Source of the DNA: Macrostomum hystrix
Taxonomy: Eukaryota > Platyhelminthes > Macrostomidae
Length of the DNA stretch: 64,000 bases
Direction: 5' to 3'
Assembly: GCA_950097015.1 (NCBI GenBank)
Contig: CATNEN010000039.1
Location: 9,890,001-9,954,000, forward strand
Shown piece after piece: positions 46,136 through 57,581 of the stretch (position 1 is its first letter; each line of letters opens with the position of its first letter). The position numbers were made by a program, and so were the translations under genes. The notes under the pieces are model-generated. The model did no database searches, was not told the origin of the DNA, and saw only the letters and a program-made list of their open reading frames with translations.

Positions 46136-49100
46136 GGCAGCGGTAGCGCGTCGAAGACAGACTATCCCGGCGACCTGTTGAAGCCGGCGAAATCTGGCTA
46201 GCAGTTCCGGGCTGGACTGTCCGGCGTCTGCGGCCGATTGGCGAGCGTGCTCGGCCACCCGCATGGCTTCGTCCACCTGGATTCGTACAGTTTTTGTGGT
46301 TTTGCAGGCAATTTGTGCTATTTATAGTGTCAGGGTGTCAACGATAAGGGGATCAGCGGCAATGGCGGTCAGTTAGGGGGGTCAGCTAGGGAGTCAGCTA
46401 GGGGGTCAGCTAGGGGGTCAGCTAGGGGGTCAGCTAGGGGTCAGCAAGTAATGGGGCCAGTGGGAAAAAGCAGTAACTAAATGTGTCAGTGGAAGGGGTT
46501 AACGGTAAGGGCGTGGAATTAACTGGACAGGGCATCAACTACAGGGGGTGTCACATAAAGGCTTCTATAGCAAGGGAGGTCAATGGTTGTTAGCTTATTT
46601 TGAGCTTAAATAAAGGATAATCGATAGTGATTATGAGTCCTCACCTGTCCATCGCGCAGCATCTGTTCAACCTGACTGTACCAGGGCAGCGGCAGGGCGG
46701 CCTGCAGGTCGCCACTCTGGCAGGCGATGAGCACGAGGTGTGACAGGGAGCCGCACCTGGCGAATTCGCGAGCAACGGCCAGGGTGAGGCCGCCGTTAAC
46801 GCTGTGCGTTTGCACCTGCTGGCGCTCGTAGTGCAGGCCGCTGTGAACCGTGAGAAACTCGTCGCTAAGGCTCAGGACGTAGGGCGGAGCTGACACCAGC
46901 GCCAGGGTGTTCGAGTCCAGCTGGAGAGGCGGCCGGCGAGAGCTGCCGTCTCTGCCGCTGACAAAGATGCCAAGGTTGTTCATGCCGGTGACCAGGAATT
47001 CTCCCTGCAGAACAGAGGTTACTGCGACTATGTAGGATAGCTGGGGGTCAGTCTGGCGGTCTGGGAGAGTGACGGATCAGTCTTGGGATCTGGGATAGTG
47101 CAAGGTGGATCAGTCTGGGGATCTGGGAGAGTGGAAGGTGGATCAGTCTTGGGATCTGGGAGAGTGGAAGGTGGATCAGTCTGGGGATCTGGGAGAGTGG
47201 AAGGTGGATCAGTCTGGGGATCTGGAAGTGGAAGGCGGATCAGTCTGGGGATCTGGGAGAGTGACGGATCAGTCTGGGGATCTGGGAGTGGAAGGCGGAT
47301 CAGTCTGGGGATCTGGGAGAGTGACGGATCAGTCTGGGGATCTGGTAGGGTGACGGATCAGTCTGGGGATCTGGTAGAGTGACGGATCAGTCTGGGGATC
47401 TGGTAGAATGGAAGTCTGGTAATCTCGTTTCTGTTTCATGCTACAAAATAAAAAACAAAGACTTACGTGCCAGTTAAATTGCAATACTGACTGCTGCGAT
47501 GTGTTAGTTATTGGTCTAGTAGGTCTAACTTCTATATAACTAAGTGCAGGTCGGACGAACTGACAGGGATATAATTATATGCCCACCCATTTTGAGGTGG
47601 CTGCATCGGCACGTTGCCATGCTAGAGTTTGAGCACGTAAAATTAAATAAGTACTGCCCAAACAGTTTATACCAGAGAGCTGTTGACAATTGGTACTTAG
47701 CGAGAACAATTTAATTATAGAAGCTATATTACTCTTGCACGTTAAATTCAGACAACAAGATCTACTCTGATTATAATAATACTTTAATCACCTTATCAAC
47801 TAGTTCAACAAGCGGACTGACTCGCTGACCATCGTCTAATGAGAATAGCTCCTGCTGCTGCTGCTGCTGAGAACTGTCCTGTGAGCAGCTAATTAGCAGG
47901 TAGCGGCTCCAAGTGCCAACACAGATTCTGTCACCGTCCACACTCTGTGAAATTCAAAACCAACTAATAATTAACAAGGACAGAGTTCGATAGGAAAATC
48001 TATAAATTTCTCATTGAAATAAAACACTTACAAAGCACAGCGGGACCTCCGCCAGGTGAATCTCTTTAATTACTTGCGGCTTCGATTCGCCCAGAAGTAG
48101 CAGCACTATTGACTTCTTCTTGGTGCCAATAAACACCTGCGGGTTTTGTGGCCATAATGCCAATTAAGACGTTTAACTATACGAGCGATCCGTTATATTC
48201 CCGCATCAAGTGGGCTAGACTAGCAATCCATTCTCTTCATGTTGGATAGACAAGCAATCCATTCTCATCTCGTTGGATAGACAAGCAATCTATTCTCATC
48301 AGGTTGGATAGACTAGCAATCCATCCTCATCATGTTGGATAGACTAGCAATCCATTCTTATCACGCTAGATAGACTAGCAATCCATTCTTATCACGCTAG
48401 ATAGACTAGCAATCCATTCTTATCACGTTAGATAGACTAGCAATCTATTCTTATCACGCTAGATAGACTAGCAATCTATTCTTATCACGTTAGATAGACT
48501 AGCAATCCATTCTTATCACGTTAGATAGACTAGCAATCTATTCTTATCACGTTAGATAGACTAGCAATCCATTCTTATCCCGATAGATAGACTAGCAATC
48601 TATTCTTATCACGTTAGATAGACTAGCAATCCATTCTTATCACGTTAGATAGACTAGCAATCTATTCTTATCACGTTAGATAGACTAGCAATCCATTCTT
48701 ATCACGTTAGATAGACTAGCAATCTATTCTTATCACGTTAGATAGACTAGCAATCCATTCTTATCCCGATAGATAGACTAGCAATCTATTCTTATCACGT
48801 TAGATAGACTAGCAATCCATTCTTATCCCGATAGATAGACTAGCAATCTATTCTTATCACGTTAGATAGACTAGCAATCCATTCTCATCATGTTGGATAT
48901 ACTAGCAATCCATTCTCATCTCGTTGGATAGACAAGCAACCCATTCTGTTCCCACATGAAAGAAGCTAGACAAGCAACCCATTCTGTTCCCACATGAAAG
49001 AAGCTAGACAAGCAACCCATTCTGTTCCCACATGAAAGAAGTCAGACAAGCAACCCATTCTGTTCCCACATGAAAGAAGCTAGACAAGCAACCCATTCTG

Positions 49101-51438
49101 TTCCCACATGAAAGAAGCTAGACAAGCAACCCATTCTGTTCCCACATGAAAGAAGCTAGACAAGCAACCCATTCTGTTCCCACATGAAAGAAGCTAGACA
49201 AGCAACCCATTCTGTTCCCACATGAAAGAAGCTAGACAAGCAACCCATTCTGTTCCCACATGAAAGAAGCTAGACAAGCAACCCATTCTGTTCCCACATG
49301 AAAGAAGCTAGACAAGCAACCCATTCTGTTCCCACATGAAAGAAGCTAGACAAGCAACCCATTCTGTTCCCACATGAAAGAAGCTAGACAAGCAACCCAT
49401 TCTGTTCCCACATGAAAGAAGCTAGACAAGCAACCCATTCTGTTCCCATATTATATATATTATAGTAGTTTTACATTGTCTCACCTCCATGGACTTCTCG
49501 TAAAGAGCATTGTGAACTTGAAAACTGGTGACATTCTTTAGCTTGGTTGCATTGTAGGAAACCTAAACATGTGTTATCATATTGATTAATGTACTATCGA
49601 TTTCAAAAAGGACAATAAAAAATCCATTAGCCACACAACAGACCTCGAGGCTTGGCACCGATAGCACTTGAAGCAGATTGTCACAAAGGACAACAATCTT
49701 TTTATTGTCACAAATCTCCAACTGTGTGACTGGCTTCTTCTGCAATTTTTTATTAAGTTAGAATTATTTTACAATTGACATTCTACTTCTCGTCGTCAGT
49801 ATTTAGAAGATGACATTTACCAATCCAAGATTTTTCTGCTGCACTGGTCCAATGGAAAAGTCCACACTTGTGCCAACCTCAATTAGCTCAAATGTAAATA
49901 AGTGGACAGACGATTGGCTTGTTCCTAAGACCAGCGACTTTCGAAACACATCCAAAGCTGACAGCTGTGTTAATGGTTAGGGAATTAACTAAATACTTTT
50001 TACTGTGTTTATTATATTAAAACACAAAAAGTAACAGATAAAAATTAGTTTTTTGTTAGCCTATAAAATGGATCAGAAATGTTAAATATGGCAAAATTAA
50101 AAAATAAAAAATTATTAGCCAGGGGCATAGCCAAAGCTATTGTGTTGTTTATAAAGACACTACATAGCCATTCAGTAATGAAAGGACTGGAAATTTCTTC
50201 CCCGTGTAGCTTATGTTCATAGCTATCCATTTTTATAGCAGGCTAAACTGAAATACTACTACTTAGGGAACTAAGTGTTCTGCCCATAAACAATAACAAA
50301 CATTGTTTCTAATGGGTTGGGATTTAAATACTCAGCCTCTCAGTCAGGATTCTATAACCACTAGGCTAAAATTTCCTCCTTTGTGTACATTAGTGCTTTA
50401 GCCATCTAGCTATATACAGGGTATAGCATAGGCATTAATAAGATTAGCTAAGCATTGCTTTTCACTCGTGTAAATATGAGAACCATTTTTGTTTGTTTTG
50501 CTATTCCATAAAAAATAATATTGTAGTTCTAGAAACTTGCTTAATATATATATGTAGCCAATCATGTCTGACTAATTGGTTCTAACTTACAATTTTTATT
50601 CTGACTTACTCAACTTTACCCAAAAAAAGCAGCACCAAAAATTATACAACAAAATTAATCATTTGCATGTAGAAAAAGCTTAGTGGTTTTTCTTGTGAAT
50701 TAAAAATTTTACCTAAAAAAGCTACCTAAAAAATATTGTTGATTCTTTAATAGTGAAGAAAAGTTTTTTGTTTTCTTTTACATACACAATTTCACTATAG
50801 TAAAGCATGGCGAGCCTACAAATAACTAGTTAAAATCATTAAACAGAACCCAATGTCTAAACTTGGCTTCAATATTGTGTCACAATAAACAAAAAAAGTT
50901 TTTTTTTAATTTCCTAGTTATAACAAAAAGTTGAATATGAATAAAAAAATTTTGTTATAAAAGATATTTAAGTTTTGTGTTATCATTTTACGTCTGTGAA
51001 AGAGTAATTTTTGTTAAGTTTCTACTATTAATAATGATATGATACAGATATATTATATGGTTAACAATGGCAATGGAAGAAAACCAGTAAATATGTCATT
51101 AAAAAGCTAAAAAATAGCATATCCTATTTTATACATCATACAATAAAGATAGGCCAATTAAAACTCTGTGCATAATAGCCAGCTATATTTAGTAAGTCAT
51201 TAAGTCACTACTTACTAGGTCTAGTCTAATAGTTATTAATGTTAACACATTGGTCAAACTATTTTAGTATTTAAGATAAATGCTTAAGAGTTCTATATTT
51301 TTGGGCATACTTGGCATGGTAAGAATAACACAGCAATTAAAACAAAAACAAGCAAACTTTTTAATATTTAGTTATTTTTACCTTCTCATGTGCTGGGACA
51401 AGATTGTCAGAGAAAAACAAGAACTCATACGCATTCAT
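40145..51438 (-). CDS. TGFBRAP1: TGFBRAP1/VPS3 (CORVET subunit) orthologue, 13 exons
   Basis: Exons 51382-51438, 49821-49964, 49644-49739, 49485-49562, 48032-48136, 47792-47944, 46645-47004, 45855-46276, 45587-45773, 43035-43407, 41265-41368, 40642-41049 and 40145-40417 keep frame throughout, giving about 919 residues (human 860). VPS3/TGFBRAP1 is the Rab5-binding subunit of the CORVET tether on early endosomes. N-terminal CNH/beta-propeller: KKPVTQLEICDNKKIVVLCD, then QELFSLDDG and PPYVLSLSDEFLTVHSGL. Alpha-solenoid: PWYSQVEQMLRDGQVDEAM, READTALLKLCAEL, SAPKALLLYLESLLL, AYRAQFLLGRLQ. C-terminal RING-like end: CALCHRRF then QPAHLRCC. CAG runs encode poly-Gln at about 47855 and 46110, not expected from the human protein. 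Nearly every intron carries its own minisatellite; intron 1 (49965-51381) is AT-rich with no array. Confidence 0.93.
41590..42985. repeat. Minisatellite in a TGFBRAP1 intron, 21-22 bp unit
   Basis: About 64 units of agcattaatccccatctaag(t), with a ccccatccaaat variant class enriched in the right half. Confidence 0.95.
43510..45587. repeat. Giant minisatellite in a TGFBRAP1 intron, 20 bp unit containing the 5' splice donor
   Basis: About 100 copies of agtaggctcacccatcaccc. On the minus strand each unit reads gtgagcctactgggtgatgg, and the real donor of exon 45587-45773 is the first of these gtgagcc sites. A 700-800 bp block with the same variant order occurs twice (from about 43890 and from about 44620), so the array also has long-range duplication. 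Confidence 0.97.
46370..46445. repeat. Short tandem repeat in a TGFBRAP1 intron
   Basis: About five copies of gggggtcagcta(g), with looser related sequence to 46560. Confidence 0.75.
47050..47415. repeat. Minisatellite in a TGFBRAP1 intron
   Basis: About 12 units based on ggatcagtctggggatctgg with variable spacers (agagtggaaggt, agagtgac). Confidence 0.9.
48225..48945. repeat. Minisatellite A in a TGFBRAP1 intron, 31 bp unit
   Basis: About 23 units containing tagactagcaatccattctt. Variants alternate (ccattc/ctattc) in a two-unit rhythm. Confidence 0.93.
48946..49450. repeat. Minisatellite B in the same intron, 38 bp unit
   Basis: About 13 almost identical units containing acaagcaacccattctgttc, directly joined to array A; the shared core gacaagcaa(t/c)ccattct suggests B arose from an A-type unit. 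Confidence 0.93.
50290..50385 (-). mobile_element. tRNA-like SINE head in TGFBRAP1 intron 1
   Basis: On the minus strand tagcctagtggttatagaat is followed by gagtatttaaatccc, resembling a decayed A-box/B-box head. Confidence 0.35.
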
Positions 51439-52021
51439 ATTAGTTAAACTGAATGTAGTTAAAGATACTTAACTAACTAATAAACCAAAAAATATAGCGG
51501 TAGGCGATTAAGGAACAGTGGAATTATATATCATTCGGATATAAATACTTCAAGGACCTATAGGTATCTAATAAAAGCAATAATCCGGTAGGCCTACGAC
51601 GTGCGTTTTTTTAAGAGTACTAAAAGAATTTAGGAAGTAGATACACTTTTCTAGACAGTCTTCGGTCTAGATACTTCACTAGTAAGGCTTATAGAAAAGA
51701 TTTAGAGGTCTTATTTGACTTTGACGGTAGTTCCGTTTTAGTAAACGAAACTTTTAACTTTTGTTGTGAGGTTTGAATCTAGCCCACACAGTGGCATGGG
51801 TGGGTCAAATAAACATTTTGAACTTGTCAGACCTAAGGTAATTTAGATTTTTCACTGTTCAGATATAAATTTCACCAATATAGGTTTTATACTTATAATA
51901 ACGACTTTATATTAACCAATTCCACCCCGAACAACATAAAAGCTTGCTTCTAAAGGCTGGTACTTAGTAAGTCAAGAATGTCGCTTAGTTCTAAGAATGC
52001 TTATTTTTTAATACACGGCAG
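51439..52021. promoter_or_regulatory. Putative divergent promoter region
   Basis: This 580-bp gap separates the TGFBRAP1 ATG (minus) from the plus-strand candidate first exon at 52023. No specific element is identified; the call rests on head-to-head layout only. Confidence 0.3.
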
Positions 52022-52022
52022 C

Positions 52023-52063
52023 ATGTCAGCCAACATCAAAACAAAACGTCTAAGTGTTGCAAG
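52023..52063 (+). CDS. Candidate first coding exon of a plus-strand gene
   Basis: ATG 52023 opens MSANIKTKRLSVAR and stops at a good donor (gcaag then gtaggt). One base before the ATG is an acceptor preceded by a T-rich stretch (ttattttttaatacacggcag), the same start architecture as SDHB and GMPPB. No further exon could be recognised before the transposons, so the gene is unidentified and the call is tentative. Confidence 0.3.
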
Positions 52064-53362
52064 GTAGGTAATCATCTAATAACTTTATAATCGTCCCCAG
52101 AATTTTTTAATTACTGCTATATTTAAAAACCGAGAACAAAATCGACCCTTTAGCGCACTGATAGTCAATTAAGTTTCGTTGTCGCGCACTCCGCACGTTG
52201 ACTTTTTTGATTGGCCCAAGCTAATGTAGCTGCTAATACATGACATTAGCCAGATCCGTTTCAAACGTTTTAAAGATTAAACGATCATACTCGCGTATAG
52301 CTTGTTGACCTACGACGGAAAAATTGTCGCAGAAAAAATCGGCGCACGCAGATTACGATTTAACTGTAGCACTACCAAAGTCGTGCGTTTTTATACCAAG
52401 GGGGGATTTCCCAAGGACAACTTAAGTAGATAGGTAGATATATACGTTACTTGAGTAGTCCTTGGGATTTCCCTTTTCCTTCAGGGGTGCAATATGAAAT
52501 TTTTAGCAGCGCCTGAGTGTTAACAGCGTGGGTGGTGAATGATTGGTTGACAGACTAAATGATGGTGTACTGTGTTTGAGCTGCGCGCATTGTATTTAGG
52601 CTTGATCAGTGGAATTGGCGAAATTCGCGTCAGGGTGTCCATATCAAGGACTACTATAAGTAGAAATAAAACTATAAACGACACTTCAGTCGTCATTGGT
52701 TCATAGTTGGCCTATTTCCGCCTGTTGTAGCCCTTGAAGGTCCAGCAAATCCGTCTAGATAAAGAAGGTGACCACTGAAGACGGAGATGATGCAGGCGCA
52801 TTTGCGTGATAAATTTTTAAGGCCTGGCAAGACCGCACTGAGGCGCAGTGCTAATTTCTGTATGAAATGCACTTATAGCTCTTATGGAAAAAAATCTGAC
52901 CTTCGGCCAGAAACATTGAATATCTTGACGGTCTGAAGAGTTGGCGACTTGCGCAGCAAAAAGATGGCCCGTGTTCTAGAGTTTCGTGTGCTGCATTGTT
53001 CCATTCAGTACAGCACAAAAATTGTCAAAAAATCCCCCCGCCTAAGTACGTTCTACTGTTAATTGATGAGTCATCCATATGGTCTATCGTATAAGGCAAG
53101 CAAAAAGTCTGAGAAAACCGAGCATTAGAAAGCCACAGGCATGAATGATCGTTAAAAATTCTTGCGATGTTGGATCTGCATTAGCAGTTCAGTAAGCTGT
53201 TACTGTTGGTTGTTGCTGGACGCTAATTTTTCTCCAGCTTTTGAAAAAAACGCAGTTTAAACTTGACAGTCGATCATCCAAACGTCTGTAAATTTAATTT
53301 AATATAATTTAGCACTTAAAAATGCATTATTTAACAATTTGAGTAATCGATACAAACTTTTA
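52064..53362. other. No gene recognised; imperfect palindrome at 52406-52490
   Basis: gggatttcccaaggacaact near 52405 is matched in inverse by agtccttgggatttccc near 52475, possibly a small MITE or hairpin. Otherwise AT-rich unique DNA. Confidence 0.4.
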
Positions 53363-53409
53363 TTATAGCGCAGCGGTCCTCAAACTTTTATTCAGGCGAC
53401 CCTAATTTA

Positions 53410-53559
<150 letters not shown>

Positions 53560-53746
53560 TCAGCTTTTGATTAAATTCACCACGGGAACGTCTGTCAAGA
53601 CGGCGTGGAGGTCAGCTGACAAGTCTTTGGCTGCCAGGCTTCACGATGGATGAAGCAATGTGTCCAGCTAGCGTCAGGCGTGACATCTTGGATGCGTTTC
53701 ACAGCACCACTGTTCTTTCCTGTGCACGCTGCCTGTGCACGCTGGT

Positions 53747-53995
53747 TCAGTGATACCAACTGATGGAATTTGACGCCTTAACTTCTCCATAAAGTATTCT
53801 CACGTGGCTTAGTTGCAACTTCAGGGTGCGGGTTTGCAGATGGCGCTTGAGTTTGTTTGGTTTCATTGACTCCTTTGACAATGTGACTTTGCAGATAACA
53901 CATTGTGGTTTTTCATTCGCAGTTGTGAAACCTAACTCAAGAAATGCTTCATTATAACTGCGCTTACGTGAGTTTGCAGACGATGCCATTAACAA
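53747..53995 (-). pseudogene. BED zinc-finger fragment of hAT copy 2, frameshifted
   Basis: Parallel to the fragment in copy 1 (QCVICKVTLSKESM, then KLKRHLQT), but a short deletion shifts the frame before the final histidine, so the finger is broken. Confidence 0.7.
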
Positions 53996-54363
53996 CAGAT
54001 GAGATTGAATATCTGAGCAGATGCCTCTCTAATCCTAATCTAACCCTAATCCTAAGCAGGTTATTGTGCCTCCAATCGGCTAAGCCAAAAGGAACGGGAA
54101 TGCGTTTAAATGTGGGGGTGGATTGTTGAGAGGAGTTCCTCCTCTGGGTAAGGAGTTGCGATCGTTCGTGTTAAACTCGCTGGGGTAACAAGGTAGAAGG
54201 GAGACAGAGAAGGAAAGTTTGTTTTGCTTGTCGTGTGGTGCCGTGTGACTCAGCCCATATCTAGCAGAACAGGCTTAGCTTGCGACTGCGTGCATACGAG
54301 CTATTTTGTGTTGCGACTTCAAGTTGAGTGCTAGGCCGCTAGTGCTATTGCCATTGCAATGTA

Positions 54364-55205
54364 CGAGGGGTGTTCCAAAAGTCCTTTCCCTTTTGAGCAT
54401 AGCTCAGGATGTACAGGTCTGATTGCAAAGCGGTTTTCTATGGCTGATAGAACTTTTTTCTGTGCTTCTTTTGACACCAAACTTATTAAAAAAAGGCCTA
54501 CTTTTGTGGGAGCATAAGACGATCAGAAATCAGGTGTACTGTCATCCGTGCATCCTCATCCAGAAGTGCCCAGATGCGAGGGGCAAGGTCATTGATGAAT
54601 GGAGCAGTAGGGCGGCCGGAGCGAGGTTGATCACTGAGTTGCTCTCGACCTGCTTCAAAGCGCTCAATCCGATGGCGAACGGTGCGAAGAGTCACCGCTT
54701 GATCCTGGTATGCGGTGACCAAGGCTTGATGAATTAGAATAGCCGACTGACAATTTTTCCACAGTGAAAATATCGCAGCTCGCTGTGCTTCGACACTGTG
54801 GACATCCATGGAGGTGATCCAAACTCCAGATGTCAAAAGAGACAGCAAACTTGTTGACAAGAAGTAAGGCTTTAGAAAACACAATACTTGCAGAAAGACT
54901 ATTGTAATGTTTCAGCAAAATCATGTCAAGATTATGGCTAACATTTGCTTTCTTGGGCTTTAAAATTCAAGTCAAAACAACACAAGACTTGGTTTTAGGC
55001 AGAAAAATAAATCTTTGTAAACCTAATGGTAGATGTCTATGGCCAATGCCCAAATATCTCAGAAACTGCTTTACCGTTTAGCACAAGCTTGGTGTCAAAA
55101 GAAGCACAGAAAAAAGTTCTATCAGCCATCGAAAACCGCTTTGCAATCAGACCTGTACATCCTGAGCTATGCTCAAAAAGGAAAGGATTTTTGGAACACC
55201 CCTCG
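54364..55205 (-). mobile_element. Mariner-like element with long inverted repeats, nested in hAT
   Basis: Begins cgaggggtgttccaaaagtc and ends in its inverse, flanked by the TA target duplication (54362-54363 and 55206-55207). Inverted repeats extend about 115 bp at each end. Total 842 bp, too short for a full transposase of about 340 residues. Confidence 0.93.
54498..54884 (-). pseudogene. Mariner transposase N-terminal fragment
   Basis: The frame contains AAIFSLWKNCQSAILIHQAL, then TVRHRIERFEAGREQLSDQP and RSGRP. This is the paired helix-turn-helix region typical of mariner transposases (ending in the PRSGRP signature). The DDD catalytic domain is missing, so the copy is non-autonomous. 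Confidence 0.8.
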
Positions 55206-55504
55206 TAGCTAACAGCCTTTGACTTACTTTTACTTTTACTGAAAATGTTTTACTCTAAAATCTCTATAGGGTTCTTCCCCAATGAAAAATACAATTTTTT
55301 TTTCTTTTTGCTGCGATCCCCAGAAAATGGTCACGCGACCCCACTGGGGGTCGCGACCCACAGGTTGAGAACCACTGCTATAGCGGAACTGTTTTATGGT
55401 ATTAAGTGAGCTTCCAATAAACCAATTAAAAAATGCTGTATATAAGTTTTCTTCGTGCATCACAAACAGGATATTAGATACGTCAATTATCAGATCACAC
55501 GTTT

Positions 55505-56526
55505 TGGATCTGGCTATTTGGATCTGGCTATTTGGATCTGGCTATTTGGATCTGGCTATTTGGCTCTGGCTATTTGGCTCTGGCTATTTGGATCTGGCTA
55601 TTTGGCTCTGGCTATTTGGCTCTGGCTATTTGGATCTGGCTATTTGGATCTGGCTATTTGGATCTGGCTATTTGGATCTGGCTATTTGGCTCTGGCTATT
55701 TGGCTCTGGCTATTTGGCTCTGGCTATTTGGCTCTGGCTATTTGGCTCTGGCTATTTGGCTCTGGCTATTTGGATCTGGCTATTTGGCTCTGGCTATTTG
55801 GATCTGGCTATTTGGCTCTGGCTATTTGGCTCTGGCTATTTGGATCTGGCTATTTGGCTCTGGCTATTTGGATCTGGCTATTTGGCTCTGGCTATTTGGC
55901 TCTGGCTATTTGGCTCTGGCTATTTGGCTCTGGCTGTTTGGATCTGGCTATTTGGCTCTGGCTATTTGGCTCTGGCTATTTGGCTCTGGCTATTTGGCTC
56001 TGGCTATTTGGCTCTGGCTATTTGGCTCTGGCTATTTGGATCTGGCTATTTGGATCTGGCTATTTGGATCTGGCTATTTGGCTCTGGCTATTTGGATCTG
56101 GCTATTTGGATCTGGCTATTTGGATCTGGCTATTTGGATCTGGCTATTTGGATCTGGCTATTTGGCTCTGGCTATTTGGCTCTGGCTATTTGGCTCTGGC
56201 TATTTGGCTCTGGCTATTTGGCTCTGGCTATTTGGCTCTGGCTATTTGGATCTGGCTATTTGGCTCTGGCTATTTGGATCTGGCTATTTGGCTCTGGCTA
56301 TTTGGCTCTGGCTATTTGGCTCTGGCTATTTGGCTCTGGCTGTTTGGATCTGGCTATTTGGCTCTGGCTATTTGGCTCTGGCTGTTTGGCTCTGGCTATT
56401 TGGATCTGGCTGTTTGGCTCTGGCTATTTGGATCTGGCTGTTTGGATCTGGCTGTTTGGATCTGGCTGTTTGGATCTGGCTATTTGGATCTGGCTGTTTG
56501 GATCTGGCTATTTGGATCTGGCTATT
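55505..56526. repeat. Minisatellite, 14 bp unit
   Basis: About 73 copies of tggctatttggatc/tggctatttggctc. As 14 is not divisible by three and the unit has no stop in any phase, all three plus frames stay open and read the same 14-residue repeat (GSGYLDLAIWIWLF). Confidence 0.97.
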
Positions 56527-56859
56527 CATGTCCAAATAGCCACATCCGCATCGACATATAGTCAGATCTCAGATTTGCATAGCACAAAAGTAAATATGCA
56601 AGGTAACATAGGAAGTCGGGTACCTGCATCTGTGTGTTTTATCCTACTTACTTGCATGACGGCGGAGTAAAGCATTGCATAGAGGCCCTTGGAGGTATTC
56701 ATTAGACTGAGTGTCGGATATCACTCAAAATCACGAGCTCAAGAGTGTTGCCTGACATTTTTTGTATAGCAGAGACATTCTGCTAAAAGATATGAAGTCA
56801 CTTGATTTTACTCTTGATTAGACACTAAACAGACATACTTATAAGGGCATTGTTGCTTT

Positions 56860-57005
56860 GGTTCCAGTTCTGATGGGATGGTCGCTTTGGAACCAGTTCT
56901 GTTGAGATGGTCGCTTAAGAACCAGTTCTGATGGGATGGTCGCTTTGGAACCAGTTCTGATGGGATGGTCGCTTTGGAACCAGTTCTGTTGAGATGGTCG
57001 CTTGA
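56860..57005. repeat. Short minisatellite, ~29 bp unit
   Basis: Five units containing ccagttctgatgggatggtc. The stretch 56527-56859 has no recognised feature. Confidence 0.85.
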
Positions 57006-57162
57006 AAAAATCGGCAATATTATTTAACTTCCTTTTATAAAAAATATTCATCGCTTGGCGGATTAAGCATAAATGGAATTTCAAAATCACACGAATAAAA
57101 TACGAGGCCTGAGAGCTCAGAGAAACACACACACCATACTCAGAACTAACCCAAATTAGTAA

Positions 57163-57470
57163 TAGTAATAATTGCAATAGGGCTGAGGACAATCGCACAT
57201 TATTTATTGACACAAGTCACAAATTCGCTGACTCACAAGCTGACACATGCACACAGACACAGGTTTGTACATCTGCCTTGACTTTTTCATCGTCAGGTAA
57301 TGTACAGTCTCGGTGTGCCTTGGAGGTTGGGCCTCAATGCCACGACAAGCCCCCAAGCCTTCTATCCGCGGCTGCACCTTAAATAAATAAATGTGGCCTC
57401 GCCGTGGAATCGAACTCAGGGACCTTAGTGCGAGAGGCAAGCGCGTTAACCGCTCTGCCACTCACCCTAA
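57163..57470 (-). mobile_element. tRNA-derived SINE, minus strand, 5' of the LINE
   Basis: Head on the minus strand: gtgagtggcagagcggttaa, then cctgagttcgattccacggc, the shared body, and a tail with ATT repeats at 57163-57180. It abuts the truncated 5' end of the LINE. Confidence 0.88.
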
Positions 57471-57581
57471 ATACGCTTAACCGAACCTTTCCAAACCCAC
57501 CAATTCCGCCGTTCTGGCCGTGGTCGCCGCGGGCAGCGTTCGGGGCGGCCTTCAGCGTCGTCTGCGTGGACTGCGCAGGCG

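Noticed and set aside
50045..50230. 61-codon minus-strand frame in TGFBRAP1 intron 1
   Set aside because: AT-rich intron sequence; the exons on either side join in frame without it.
55396..56670. Three overlapping hydrophobic 335-424 codon frames resembling membrane proteins
   Set aside because: All read the same 14-bp minisatellite in different phases.
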